DNA of 25,445 nucleotides from Faecalicatena contorta (lineage in GTDB: Bacteria; Bacillota; Clostridia; Lachnospirales; Lachnospiraceae). A program made the position numbers and the translations under genes. Below are positions 1 to 6,904 of the stretch, piece by piece; position 1 is the first letter of the stretch; every line of letters begins with the position of its first letter. The stretch lies in NCBI RefSeq assembly GCF_039521745.1, contig NZ_BAAACT010000141.1, one strand, 5' to 3'. The notes under the pieces were generated by a model. It did no database searches. It was not told the origin of the DNA and saw nothing but the letters and a program-made list of their open reading frames with translations.

Positions 1-25
1 CCTGGCATTTGTGTTTTTTACGAAA

Positions 26-66
26 AAAGGAGCTGCGCACTAATTCCTTAGTGCGACAGCCCCTTT
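26..66 (-). terminator. Hairpin with a T tract on the minus strand
   Basis: An 8-bp stem (CGCACTAA at 36-43 with TTAGTGCG at 48-55, loop TTCC) continues with a bulged A as GCTG/CAGC and GG/CC. On the minus strand the stem runs into six T (complement of 23-28), so it reads as a minus-strand or bidirectional terminator. A plus-strand frame open from base 2 stops at 41-43 inside the hairpin and could be the end of an upstream gene; only 13 codons are visible, so I do not name it. The rest of 67-180 shows no supportable gene. Confidence 0.45.
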
Positions 67-180
67 GGTTCCGGCTGATTCTGCGGATTTCCTCTTACTG
101 CTGCTTAGCACAGCGGGCTGTATTTCCAACAGGACAGGCACTTCCCGCAGCATCTCCCGGTTCACGGTAAGCGTCCCAAT

Positions 181-209
181 GAATAATATGGAAAAACCCT
201 GGCATACTA
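181..209 (+). promoter_or_regulatory. Sigma-G-type promoter for spoVAD-spoVAE
   Basis: GAATA at 181-185 fits the sigma-G -35 pattern GHATR, and CATACTA at 203-209 fits the sigma-G -10 pattern CATWHTA. The spacer is 17 bases. It lies 45 bases before the spoVAD start, and spoVA genes are known forespore (sigma-G) genes, so sequence and context agree. No convincing sigma-A promoter is visible in the same gap. Confidence 0.7.
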
Positions 210-254
210 ATCATAAAAATCCAAGCAAATTATAAATGGAAACGAGGGAAAGAG

Positions 255-1265
255 ATGAATCAGGTAAAAGGCAGCCAGAGCATCGGCTTTGGAGAATCTC
301 CTTATCTTATCAGCAGCGGCTCCGTAGTCGGAAGTAAGGAAGCGGAAGGGCCGCTTGCAAAATTATTTGATATAACAAACCAGGATGATCTTTTCGGAGC
401 AAAGACCTGGGAAGAAGCAGAGAGCAATATGCAGAAAGAGGCGTGCGTACTTGCGTTGGGTAAAGCACATGTACCGCCGGAAAATGTGCGGTATCTGTTT
501 GGAGGCGACCTTCTGCGACAGGGAATTGCGACTTCTATGGGGGTTGAGGCGCTGCAGATTCCCATGTTCGGACTGTACGGAGCATGTTCCACTTCAGGAG
601 AAGCGCTGGCACTCAGCGCGATGAGCGTAGCAGCAGGGTATGGGGACTATATGCTGGCTGTCACATCCAGCCATTTCGGGAGCGCGGAAAAGGAATTCCG
701 TTTTCCTTTGGGGTATGCGAACCAACGGCCATTATCCGCGCATTGGACTGTGACAGGGAGCGGCGCATTTCTGGTGGGCACCGAAAAAAGCCATATCCGC
801 ATCAGCGGGGTAACCGTAGGTAAAATCGTGGATTATGGGCTAAAGGATTCCCAGAATATGGGTGCATGTATGGCGCCGGCCGCGGCAGACACCATTGCGC
901 AGAACCTGCAGGACTTTGGCAGAAAAGTAGAAGATTACGACAGAATCATAACCGGAGACCTGGGTTACGTGGGGCAGGACATTCTGTTCGACCTGATGCA
1001 GGGTAAAGGCTATGATATTAAGACGAAACATATGGACTGCGGCATGACAATCTATGACCAGCAGGCCCAGGATACCCATGCGGGCGGAAGCGGCTGCGGC
1101 TGTGCGGCAGTCACTCTTGCAGCTTATATACTGCCAAAGGTGAAAAAAGGGGAGTGGAAGAGGATTCTGTTTGTCCCTACGGGAGCACTGATGTCCACTG
1201 TCAGTTTTAACGAGGGAGCCAGCGTGCCCGGCATTGCCCATGCCATTGTGCTGGAACACTGTTAG
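255..1265 (+). CDS. spoVAD: Stage V sporulation protein AD
   Basis: 336-residue protein that matches SpoVAD along its whole length. SpoVAD is a soluble, thiolase-fold-like protein of the spore inner membrane SpoVA channel; it binds dipicolinic acid (Ca-DPA) and is needed for DPA uptake into the forespore and release at germination. Recognisable features are the N-terminal segment with SIGFGESPYLISSGSVVG, the thiolase-like GLYGACSTSGEAL around residues 107-119, and the glycine/cysteine-rich GGSGCGCAAV near residue 280. The ATG is preceded by GAGGGAAAGAG. spoVAE follows after 54 bases, and a sigma-G-type promoter sits directly upstream. In many Firmicutes spoVAC precedes spoVAD; here it is not visible in the 254 bases upstream, so it is either just outside the window or elsewhere. 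Confidence 0.95.
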   Translation: MNQVKGSQSIGFGESPYLISSGSVVGSKEAEGPLAKLFDITNQDDLFGAKTWEEAESNMQKEACVLALGKAHVPPENVRYLFGGDLLRQGIATSMGVEALQIPMFGLYGACSTSGEALALSAMSVAAGYGDYMLAVTSSHFGSAEKEFRFPLGYANQRPLSAHWTVTGSGAFLVGTEKSHIRISGVTVGKIVDYGLKDSQNMGACMAPAAADTIAQNLQDFGRKVEDYDRIITGDLGYVGQDILFDLMQGKGYDIKTKHMDCGMTIYDQQAQDTHAGGSGCGCAAVTLAAYILPKVKKGEWKRILFVPTGALMSTVSFNEGASVPGIAHAIVLEHC

Positions 1266-1319
1266 TTTAAAAGAAACAAGGGCGTAACCGGAGAAATTTC
1301 GCCCTCAAAGGAGGTTCTT

Positions 1320-1676
1320 ATGGATTATTTAAAAGCATTTCTAATAGGCGGTATTATTTGTGCAGTGGTGCAGATTCTGCTGGACCGCACAAAACTTATG
1401 CCCGGAAGGATTATGGTTCTTCTCGTCTGTACCGGTGCTGTTCTGGGCTTCTTAAACATTTATGAGCCGTTCCAGAAGTTTGCAGGAGCAGGGGCAAGCG
1501 TTCCGCTGCTTGGTTTTGGAAACGTTCTCTGGCAGGGTGTAAAAGAAGCGGTAGATAAAAATGGGTTTCTGGGGGTATTTATGGGTGGTTTCAAGGCAAG
1601 CGCCGTTGGGATCTCTGCAGCCCTGATTTTTGGATATATTGCATCCTTTATTTTTGAGCCGCGGATGAAAAAATAA
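1320..1676 (+). CDS. spoVAE: Stage V sporulation protein AE
   Basis: 118-residue, strongly hydrophobic protein with about four predicted membrane segments (roughly residues 5-20, 30-47, 60-78 and 88-112). It matches SpoVAE, an integral membrane subunit of the SpoVA Ca-DPA channel in the spore inner membrane; LLDRTKLMPGRIMV and the glycine-rich C-terminal half are typical. The start is fixed by AAAGGAGG 5 bases before the ATG. It lies 54 bases after spoVAD, probably in one sigma-G transcript. A weak hairpin (AGGGCG 1279-1284 with CGCCCT 1300-1305) lies in the gap but has no T run, so it should not end transcription. Confidence 0.93.
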   Translation: MDYLKAFLIGGIICAVVQILLDRTKLMPGRIMVLLVCTGAVLGFLNIYEPFQKFAGAGASVPLLGFGNVLWQGVKEAVDKNGFLGVFMGGFKASAVGISAALIFGYIASFIFEPRMKK

Positions 1677-1702
1677 AATCCATATAAAATATATGTAAAA
1701 TT

Positions 1703-1732
1703 TTGTTGTTTTTTGTAAATGATAATGTTATC
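1703..1732 (+). promoter_or_regulatory. Candidate promoter with palindrome before the Na/Pi gene
   Basis: TTGTTG at 1703-1708 and TGTTAT at 1726-1731 are 17 bases apart and give a weak sigma-A promoter. The -10 overlaps the palindrome GATAATGTTATC (1721-1732), which could be an operator; it resembles half of a Fur box but is too short to assign. An AT-only hairpin (CATATA AAA TATATG, 1681-1695) just after spoVAE may act as a weak terminator. Confidence 0.3.
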
Positions 1733-1783
1733 GTAATAATGCGGGAAAATTTCAAATAGCAGTATATTTTTAGGAGGAAACGT

Positions 1784-3424
1784 ATGAATTACGTAAGCAT
1801 TATTATCCCTTTTGTCGGGGGCCTCGGCATGTTCATATATGGAATGCAGATTATGGCCCAGGGGCTTGAAAATGCCGCCGGCAGTAAGATGAAGACATTA
1901 TTGGAAGCACTGACAAAGAATAAGTTTTTTGGTGTTCTGCTCGGTGCTTTTATTACGGCCGTTATTCAGAGCTCTTCTGCGACAACGGTCATGGTTGTCG
2001 GTTTTGTGAATGCGGGGATCATGAATCTGACCCAGGCAATGGGAGTGATTATGGGTGCCAATATCGGTACGACCGTTACCGGCTGGCTTGTATCCAGTGT
2101 GGAGTGGGCGAAGTTTTTAAGTCCGGGAAATCTGGCGCCGATCGCAATCATGCTTGGTGTGATCGTGATGCTGACAGGGACAAGGCGTTCGACAAAAGAT
2201 GTCTCCAGCATTATCATAGGATTTGGTCTGTTGTTTGTCGGCATCACGACGATGTCATCGGCAGTATCTCCGCTTCAGGAATCAGAGGGATTCCGTAATA
2301 TCTTTGTAACGCTTGGACATAATCCGTTTCTTGGAATTATTGCAGGAGCGGTGGTTACGGCCATTATCCAAAGTTCTTCCGCCTCTGTTGGTATTCTGCA
2401 GAGTCTTGCGGCGGCGGGGCTGGTTCCGTTCAATGCTGCGGTTTACATTATCATGGGACAGAACATCGGTACCTGTGTCACAGCTATCATGTCCAGTATC
2501 GGTGCCAAAAAGACGGCGAAGACAGCGGCGGTTATGCACCTTTTATTTAATATTATAGGAACCGTGCTCTTCAGTGTTGTTGCGATCATATTTTTCAAGG
2601 TGATCTACCCGAATGCGGGAGGCGGCATTATTACACAGACAGAGATCAGTACGGTGCATACCATCTTTAATATTGGAACAACTGTCCTTCTCTTCCCGGT
2701 TTCGGACTGGATCATTAAACTGGCCAAGAAGATGGAAAAGGAAGACGACAGAGAGGTGGACGAGAGCCGTGTACTTCTGGACGACAGAATCCTGGAGACG
2801 CCGGGGATTGCACTGCAGTCAGCAGTCAGCGAGGTTGTCCGTATGGGAACCATCGTAAAGGGGACATTGGAAAAGTCCAGGAATGTTATGTTTACAAAAG
2901 ACTATCAGGAGATTCTGGATATTAAAGAGGAAGAAAATGTGGTGGACAGGCTGTGCAGCGGCATCACGGATTATGTCATCAAGATCAGCGCGCTGTCCAT
3001 TAATGAGAAAGAGCACCAGCACATTGCGAGTATCCTGCAGACTCTGTCAGATATTGAGCGTATCAGTGATTACTGCGAAAATATTTCAGAATTTGCTGAG
3101 ACACTGCAGGAAAGAAAGGCAGAATTTTCCGAAATCGGCACTGCTGAGCTCAGAGAGATGATCAATGTCTGTATCGATAGCTATGTATATGCAATTGAGG
3201 CATTTGAGGAAAACAGCAAAGAGAAGGCAATGAAGGTGATAGAGAAGGAGAGTCAGGCAGATGATCTGGAGATCCGCCTGCGCAGCGAGCATATGAAACG
3301 TCTTGCGACGAACCAGTGCAATACGGATGCGGGAATTGTATATCTGGACGCACTTGTGTGTCTGGAACGTATCTCTGACCATTCCAGAAATATTGCAGAA
3401 GAAGTACTTACAGTAGCTAATTAA
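1784..3424 (+). CDS. Na+/phosphate cotransporter family protein with C-terminal PhoU-like domain
   Basis: 546-residue inner membrane protein of the Na/Pi cotransporter (NptA/YjbB, SLC34-like) family. Residues 1-310 hold about nine hydrophobic segments and the two inverted-repeat signatures of the family, QSSSATT at 62-68 and QSSSASV at 196-202, each followed by a glycine-rich MGANIGT or MGQNIGT stretch. Residues 340-546 are helical and charged and look like a PhoU domain, the usual cytoplasmic tail. The expected activity is sodium-coupled phosphate movement; the direction cannot be told from sequence, and homologues have been linked to export as well as uptake. AGGAGG lies just before the ATG. 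No Pho box is evident upstream, unlike the pst operon. It is a single-gene unit ended by the terminator at 3479-3516. Confidence 0.9.
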   Translation: MNYVSIIIPFVGGLGMFIYGMQIMAQGLENAAGSKMKTLLEALTKNKFFGVLLGAFITAVIQSSSATTVMVVGFVNAGIMNLTQAMGVIMGANIGTTVTGWLVSSVEWAKFLSPGNLAPIAIMLGVIVMLTGTRRSTKDVSSIIIGFGLLFVGITTMSSAVSPLQESEGFRNIFVTLGHNPFLGIIAGAVVTAIIQSSSASVGILQSLAAAGLVPFNAAVYIIMGQNIGTCVTAIMSSIGAKKTAKTAAVMHLLFNIIGTVLFSVVAIIFFKVIYPNAGGGIITQTEISTVHTIFNIGTTVLLFPVSDWIIKLAKKMEKEDDREVDESRVLLDDRILETPGIALQSAVSEVVRMGTIVKGTLEKSRNVMFTKDYQEILDIKEEENVVDRLCSGITDYVIKISALSINEKEHQHIASILQTLSDIERISDYCENISEFAETLQERKAEFSEIGTAELREMINVCIDSYVYAIEAFEENSKEKAMKVIEKESQADDLEIRLRSEHMKRLATNQCNTDAGIVYLDALVCLERISDHSRNIAEEVLTVAN

Positions 3425-3430
3425 TCCACA

Positions 3431-3473
3431 GGGACTGCTGTGCGAACCGCTGAATGCGGTGAGCCGGCAGTCC
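3431..3473 (+). other. Forked hairpin after the Na/Pi gene
   Basis: An outer stem GGACTGC (3432-3438) pairs with GCAGTCC (3467-3473), and an inner hairpin ACCGC (3446-3450) pairs with GCGGT (3456-3460). It begins 8 bases after the stop codon. It has no strong T run, so it is more likely a 3'-end stabilising structure that works with the terminator right after it. Confidence 0.5.
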
Positions 3474-3478
3474 TTTAT

Positions 3479-3516
3479 AGTAACAGTTCAGGCATGTCTG
3501 ACCTGTTACTCTTTTT
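3479..3516 (+). terminator. Rho-independent terminator of the Na/Pi gene
   Basis: AGTAACAG (3479-3486) pairs with CTGTTACT (3503-3510); after a T/C mismatch the stem continues as TCAG/CTGA with a six-base loop. Five T follow at 3512-3516. Confidence 0.85.
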
Positions 3517-3668
3517 ATGATATAGGAAATTCCTCTGGAATTTCTTATATCATAAAATCCTCCGGGAGGATGCACACGCCGCGATAAGGTATATAGACGC
3601 AAAGCGGTGTGTGCAAGCCTCTCATGAGTGAGGGGGTGGGAAGCCCATGTGGGCCTGCCCGCTTTTTT
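3515..3668 (+). ncRNA. Hairpin-rich stretch: candidate structured RNA or repeat element
   Basis: Five inverted repeats follow each other. First, 19-base arms 3515-3533 and 3537-3555 pair with one G-T position around a TCT loop. Second, ATCCTCC/GGAGGAT at 3557-3571. Third, an 11-bp stem 3572-3582 with 3604-3614 (one G-T pair) and a 21-base loop. Fourth, CCTC/GAGG at 3618-3633. Fifth, GCCC-ATGT-GGGC with flanking GGG/CCC at 3638-3660, ending in six T at 3663-3668. The last hairpin with T6 is a plus-strand terminator. No protein of plausible composition is encoded. I do not recognise it as 6S, SRP, tmRNA or RNase P RNA. No separate promoter is obvious; the AT-rich first palindrome could hide one. 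Confidence 0.4.
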
Positions 3669-3675
3669 CTTCAAA

Positions 3676-3703
3676 AAGGCCCGGTAAAACTACGCCGGGC
3701 CTT
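3676..3703 (-). terminator. Terminator of the UroD-like gene
   Basis: AAGGCCCGG (3676-3684) pairs perfectly with CCGGGCCTT (3695-3703). On the minus strand the stem is followed by T residues (complement of the A run at 3673-3677). It begins 13 bases past the stop codon of the minus-strand gene at 3717. Confidence 0.8.
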
Positions 3704-3716
3704 CTGTTATCTGTGT

Positions 3717-4754
3717 TTAAGGTTTCAGTGCTTCGTCCAGCATTGCCGCGATATTTTCCGGCGGAACATCATCGAGAATCGTTCCCTGGCTCGGTGAGAG
3801 AACCAGTCCGGTTGGAAAGATTTCACGAAGTTGTCGTACCTTAGCCCTTACTTCCTCAGGGGTGCCGTTAGGAAGCAATTCCTGTATATCTATTCCACCG
3901 CAGAAAGAGACGCTTTCCCCATAAGCATCTTTAATCCGGCGCGGATCCATTCCGACGGCCGTAGCCTGAAGCGGATGGATAAAATCGGCTCCCGCTTCAA
4001 TGAGTTCCGGCATAGCGTCGAATATGGCTCCGCAGGAGTGATAGATGACCTTGACTCCATAGCTGTGAGCCTGCTCAATAATCTTTTTCGCTCCCGGCAT
4101 AACAAAATCATGAATCATTTCCCGGGACAGCATAAGCCCCTGCTGGCTTCCAAAGTCATTGGCAATTATAATGGCATCCAGCATTCCCTTTGTGGACTCA
4201 AAAACCACTTCATTGGCTTTCAAATAGAAATCCACAATTTTATCGTCTACAGCCATATAAACCTCCGGATTGCTGACCATATTCATCAGCGCGGTCTCCA
4301 TACCGAATGCGGCGCATGTATCCTGGAAATGTGCGCTCCATACCTGTGCAAGGGTGGCGCGGCCTTCCGGCGCCATTGCACAGCGGCGCTTTACTTCCTC
4401 CGCATCAATATACTTTCTTGGGTCCGGCCAGTCGAAAAAATCCAGATCTGATAACTCCTGCGCAGCTTTAAAACAGCCGTCAGCCGTCAGGGTCCGGTGG
4501 TCCGGATCTACATTCGAGCCATTTCTATACCAGTCGAATGCGGCGGCTATGCTGGTGGCATAGCCGGAATCATAAGGAATATCAAAAGCATACACATCAT
4601 CGCCTGCTTTGACCTGCAGCTCGTGCCAGTTGGATACGCCGAAATACCGGCAGAGGATATTTATTTCCTCTCCGATTGGCGCACTCATCCATATGGGCGG
4701 TCTGTCTAAAGGCTGCCTTGCTGCGGCAGCAAGAAAACGTTCTTTTCCTGTCAT
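3717..4754 (-). CDS. Uroporphyrinogen decarboxylase-family (methyltransferase-like) protein
   Basis: 345 residues from the chosen ATG at 4754, which has AAAGGAG eight bases upstream; a longer frame to 4826 lacks a ribosome binding site. The N-terminus MTGKERFLAAAARQPLDRPP is typical of the UroD superfamily branch that includes MtaA/MtbA/CmuA-like cobalamin or coenzyme M methyltransferases. His239 and Cys241 (YHSCGA) and Cys285 (FCGGID) form the HxC...C zinc site of the methyltransferase branch, which true heme-pathway HemE lacks. So a zinc-dependent methyl transfer is more likely than uroporphyrinogen decarboxylation, but the substrate is unknown. No corrinoid protein or partner methyltransferase lies nearby. 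It is divergent from an AraC regulator 198 bases away, which probably controls it. Confidence 0.85.
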   Translation of the reverse strand: MTGKERFLAAAARQPLDRPPIWMSAPIGEEINILCRYFGVSNWHELQVKAGDDVYAFDIPYDSGYATSIAAAFDWYRNGSNVDPDHRTLTADGCFKAAQELSDLDFFDWPDPRKYIDAEEVKRRCAMAPEGRATLAQVWSAHFQDTCAAFGMETALMNMVSNPEVYMAVDDKIVDFYLKANEVVFESTKGMLDAIIIANDFGSQQGLMLSREMIHDFVMPGAKKIIEQAHSYGVKVIYHSCGAIFDAMPELIEAGADFIHPLQATAVGMDPRRIKDAYGESVSFCGGIDIQELLPNGTPEEVRAKVRQLREIFPTGLVLSPSQGTILDDVPPENIAAMLDEALKP

Positions 4755-4877
4755 TTTTAAATCTCCTTTCGTTAGAGTACGGAACTCCTTTAAACTAATA
4801 TTAAAAAAAATCCAAGCGGTATACAAGGCACTGGAAAATATTGAAATAGTATGAGAGTATTATTTATCAGTAAGAAA

Positions 4878-4906
4878 TTGACGTGATTTTCATTATTATT
4901 TATAAT
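4878..4906 (+). promoter_or_regulatory. Sigma-A promoter of the araC-type gene
   Basis: TTGACG (4878-4883), a 17-base spacer, and a perfect TATAAT (4901-4906). It points toward the AraC-type gene starting at 4953. The minus-strand promoter for the UroD-like gene is less clear; TTGTAT and TAATAT on the minus strand near 4797-4833 are a weak candidate. Confidence 0.8.
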
Positions 4907-4952
4907 AAGATAGTACAAAAATTAAAATGAGCCAAAGACAGGAGATGAGGCT

Positions 4953-5858
4953 GTGGAATATATAAAAGACGCCCCTTTTGCAAATATATTTGTATGTAAC
5001 GGCGATATAGATTTTCATGACTATTATTATATATCCCCGTTCAAGGAGATCGAGGACAGTATTTATTATTGTGTCAACAGAACGGGAATTGAATCCCGGG
5101 TACCCAGCCTGTTCTTTGTAGAACGGGACAGTACTATGAGCTGCTGCGAGGTGTTCTGCATTTTTTCGGGAAAGGGAAGGCTGACTTTCAGGGGCAATAC
5201 TTACGAGTTGGGTAAAAACCAAGTAATTGTACTTCCTGCAGGGGAAGAACATTCATATGGAAGCGATGAGGCGGAGCCATTGGGAATGTCGTGGGTAGAG
5301 TTCTACGGGGGCGACAGCAGAAGGCTGACGCGCCACATTGTAGACACACAGGGCCCTGTGATCGAAGGAATGATATTTTCAGATGCATCTGCAGCATTGG
5401 GAATATTACAGCAGAAACTAATGATTGATGAGCGCCAGAATGTCTCCCTGGAGATCTACCGCCTGCTTCTGGAGATATTAAAAAATGAGAGGCGTTACGC
5501 AATGGCCGAGATTTCCCAGGATGTAAAAGCAAATTTCTCCCGCGTAGAGGCCTACATAGATGCCCATCTAAGGGATAGGATTACGAACAGCCAGCTGGCT
5601 GACGTCTGCGGGATCAGCCTTCCCTATTTTATCAAACAGTTCAAGGCCATTTACCGGATGACGCCCCAGGAATTCGTTATGAACAGAAGGCTGAGGAAAG
5701 GCAGGCAGATGCTGATGCAGACAGGACTGCCGGTCGACGAAATCTCGGAAATGCTGGGCTTTTGCAATACAAGCCATTTCATACGCCGCTTCAGAGAAAA
5801 AGAAAAAATGACTCCGGCGCAGTACAGGGGGGCTTATCGGATTGAACAGGGGCTGTAG
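4953..5858 (+). CDS. AraC-family transcriptional regulator
   Basis: 301 residues with a GTG start at 4953, set by AGGAG eight bases upstream. Residues about 60-120 form a cupin-like sensor half (FSGKGRLTFRGNTYELGKNQVIVLPAGEEHSY is the classic AraC N-terminal barrel pattern; only part is quoted in motifs here: LPAGEEHSY). Residues about 195-295 hold the two helix-turn-helix motifs, with LADVCGISLPYFIKQFK and the end motif EISEMLGFCNTSHFIRRFRE, then MTPAQYR. The family binds DNA next to divergent target genes and responds to small ligands, often sugars. The divergent UroD-like methyltransferase gene is the likely target. The ligand cannot be told from sequence. Confidence 0.92.
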   Translation: MEYIKDAPFANIFVCNGDIDFHDYYYISPFKEIEDSIYYCVNRTGIESRVPSLFFVERDSTMSCCEVFCIFSGKGRLTFRGNTYELGKNQVIVLPAGEEHSYGSDEAEPLGMSWVEFYGGDSRRLTRHIVDTQGPVIEGMIFSDASAALGILQQKLMIDERQNVSLEIYRLLLEILKNERRYAMAEISQDVKANFSRVEAYIDAHLRDRITNSQLADVCGISLPYFIKQFKAIYRMTPQEFVMNRRLRKGRQMLMQTGLPVDEISEMLGFCNTSHFIRRFREKEKMTPAQYRGAYRIEQGL

Positions 5859-6097
5859 TATCGTGGACGATGAGAACCGGGAAGGCTCTTCAGTGAGAGG
5901 ATTCGCAGGAGTGGGGATAAGTATCTTTTTTATTGTGTATTGTTGCCATTAATCGAAAGACTATGGCGCAGTGGATAAAATATTTGTTAAACTCTAAAAT
6001 ATTGTCCCTTTTTATTCAGCTGGGAGTGATTAAAAACATCGGATTAACAACTCCGTGTTTTCCAGTGCTCTGCCCAGCTGACAAAGGGGGAGAAGAC

Positions 6098-6130
6098 AGA
6101 AGTTGCATGTCCGCACACTTCTTTTATTTT
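6098..6130 (+). terminator. Plus-strand terminator in the 5859-6184 gap
   Basis: AGAAGT-TGC (6098-6106) pairs with GCA-C-ACTTCT (6113-6122, one bulged C) around a six-base loop, followed by the T-rich tract TTTATTTT. It is 240 bases after the araC-type gene. Nothing else in 5859-6184 (326 bases) looks coding: the only long frame, 5933-6208, lacks a ribosome binding site and runs into the gene on the other strand. Confidence 0.55.
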
Positions 6131-6184
6131 ACTATTAATCCCTTTGAAGACAAGGCTGTTTGTTATATTTTGCTATTGTATGGC

Positions 6185-6598
6185 TTATTTGGATATCATG
6201 GGATTTAATTTGTTATATAGCCTTAAGGTCTTGGCTTCGTTTGTAATCTCGAAAAGAAGTGTCTGTTTGAAATCGTAAAAGATTATCATAAAGTAACGGT
6301 GTTTATCACCATCACCAATCAGATCCCGGAGAGCTTCTATTACTATCCCATTAACCACTATTTCACCGTGAACATTTATTTTTTTATTTACAATCTGGTT
6401 TTCCGAACCCATGTAGATATTTTTAATTCTGCTCGCTGGCAGAGTATATAATGATGTATCACTGCCCCTGTCTTTTACTGTCAGAACTTGTCCGGATATA
6501 CCCAGTGTCACTGTTGTTCCCCTGCTGACGGACGGTATTCCATCTAACATAATAAAATCTGCCTCTGGATCTTTATTGCTGCTGCTGAATAATCCCAT
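6185..6598 (-). CDS. Small conserved-looking protein of unknown function
   Basis: 137 residues; the ATG at 6598 is preceded by AAAGGAGGAAAG, a very strong ribosome binding site, so the gene is real. There is no signal peptide and no membrane segment. Predicted character is beta-rich: short alternating hydrophobic stretches through residues 15-85 (for example TTVTLGISGQVLTV), then a segment about 95-130 with HRYFMIIFYDF and LLFEITNEAKTLRLYNKL. This could be a pleckstrin-homology-like or similar small barrel, but I cannot assign a family. It has its own promoter and is divergent from the phosphate operon, with 306 bases between. A role in phosphate metabolism would be guesswork. Confidence 0.75.
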   Translation of the reverse strand: MGLFSSSNKDPEADFIMLDGIPSVSRGTTVTLGISGQVLTVKDRGSDTSLYTLPASRIKNIYMGSENQIVNKKINVHGEIVVNGIVIEALRDLIGDGDKHRYFMIIFYDFKQTLLFEITNEAKTLRLYNKLNPMISK

Positions 6599-6698
6599 AA
6601 TACTTTCCTCCTTTAAGTTAAATTGAGAAAGACTGCTGTCTGTTATTTGAGTATCTTCAATTGTTATTTCTCAGATGTTTTGTTTATTACTATTCTTT

Positions 6699-6727
6699 AT
6701 TATATAATACAACGCGCTAAATGTCAG
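6699..6727 (-). promoter_or_regulatory. Sigma-A promoter of the unknown small gene
   Basis: On the minus strand CTGACA (complement of 6722-6727), a 17-base spacer and a perfect TATAAT (complement of 6699-6704). It predicts a leader of about 95 bases, in which TGAGAAA and TTTCTCA could close a stem. The promoter lies only about 45 bases from the Pho-box array of the divergent pstS promoter. Confidence 0.75.
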
Positions 6728-6769
6728 CGGAATTCGTTCACTGAATAAATATTTTTTGCTGTCATGCAC

Positions 6770-6824
6770 TTAACAAGGATTTAACATTATGATGATTTCA
6801 AACTTTACATTGATTTTATATGAT
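6770..6824 (+). promoter_or_regulatory. Pho-box-like hexamer array and pstS promoter
   Basis: TTAACA at 6770 and again at 6781 are exactly 11 bases apart; TTTACA at 6804 and TTTATA at 6815 are again 11 apart; a degenerate copy (ATGATT, 6792) fills the middle. Direct TTAACA-type hexamers with 5-base spacers are the known binding pattern of PhoP in Gram-positive bacteria. A -10 candidate TATGAT is at 6819-6824 with no good -35, as expected for an activator-dependent promoter. The phoP gene is in the same operon, so autoregulation under phosphate limitation is likely. Confidence 0.75.
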
Positions 6825-6904
6825 TGCATTGTGAAGAAAATGGTTCAAGTAAATGTCGGGTATTCGCCCGAAGATTATTTTAAAATGTAAAGGAGAATTG
6901 TGAA

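Noticed and set aside
40..225. Minus-strand frame of about 50 codons ending at base 40
   Set aside because: No start with a ribosome binding site, no recognisable family; its stop lies in the hairpin loop region. It may be a remnant but cannot be supported.
3417..3844. Short frames on both strands after the Na/Pi gene
   Set aside because: They run through stacked hairpins and terminators and have no ribosome binding site.
5933..6208. 91-codon plus-strand frame
   Set aside because: No ribosome binding site, low-complexity hydrophobic composition, contains a terminator and overlaps the well-supported minus-strand gene.
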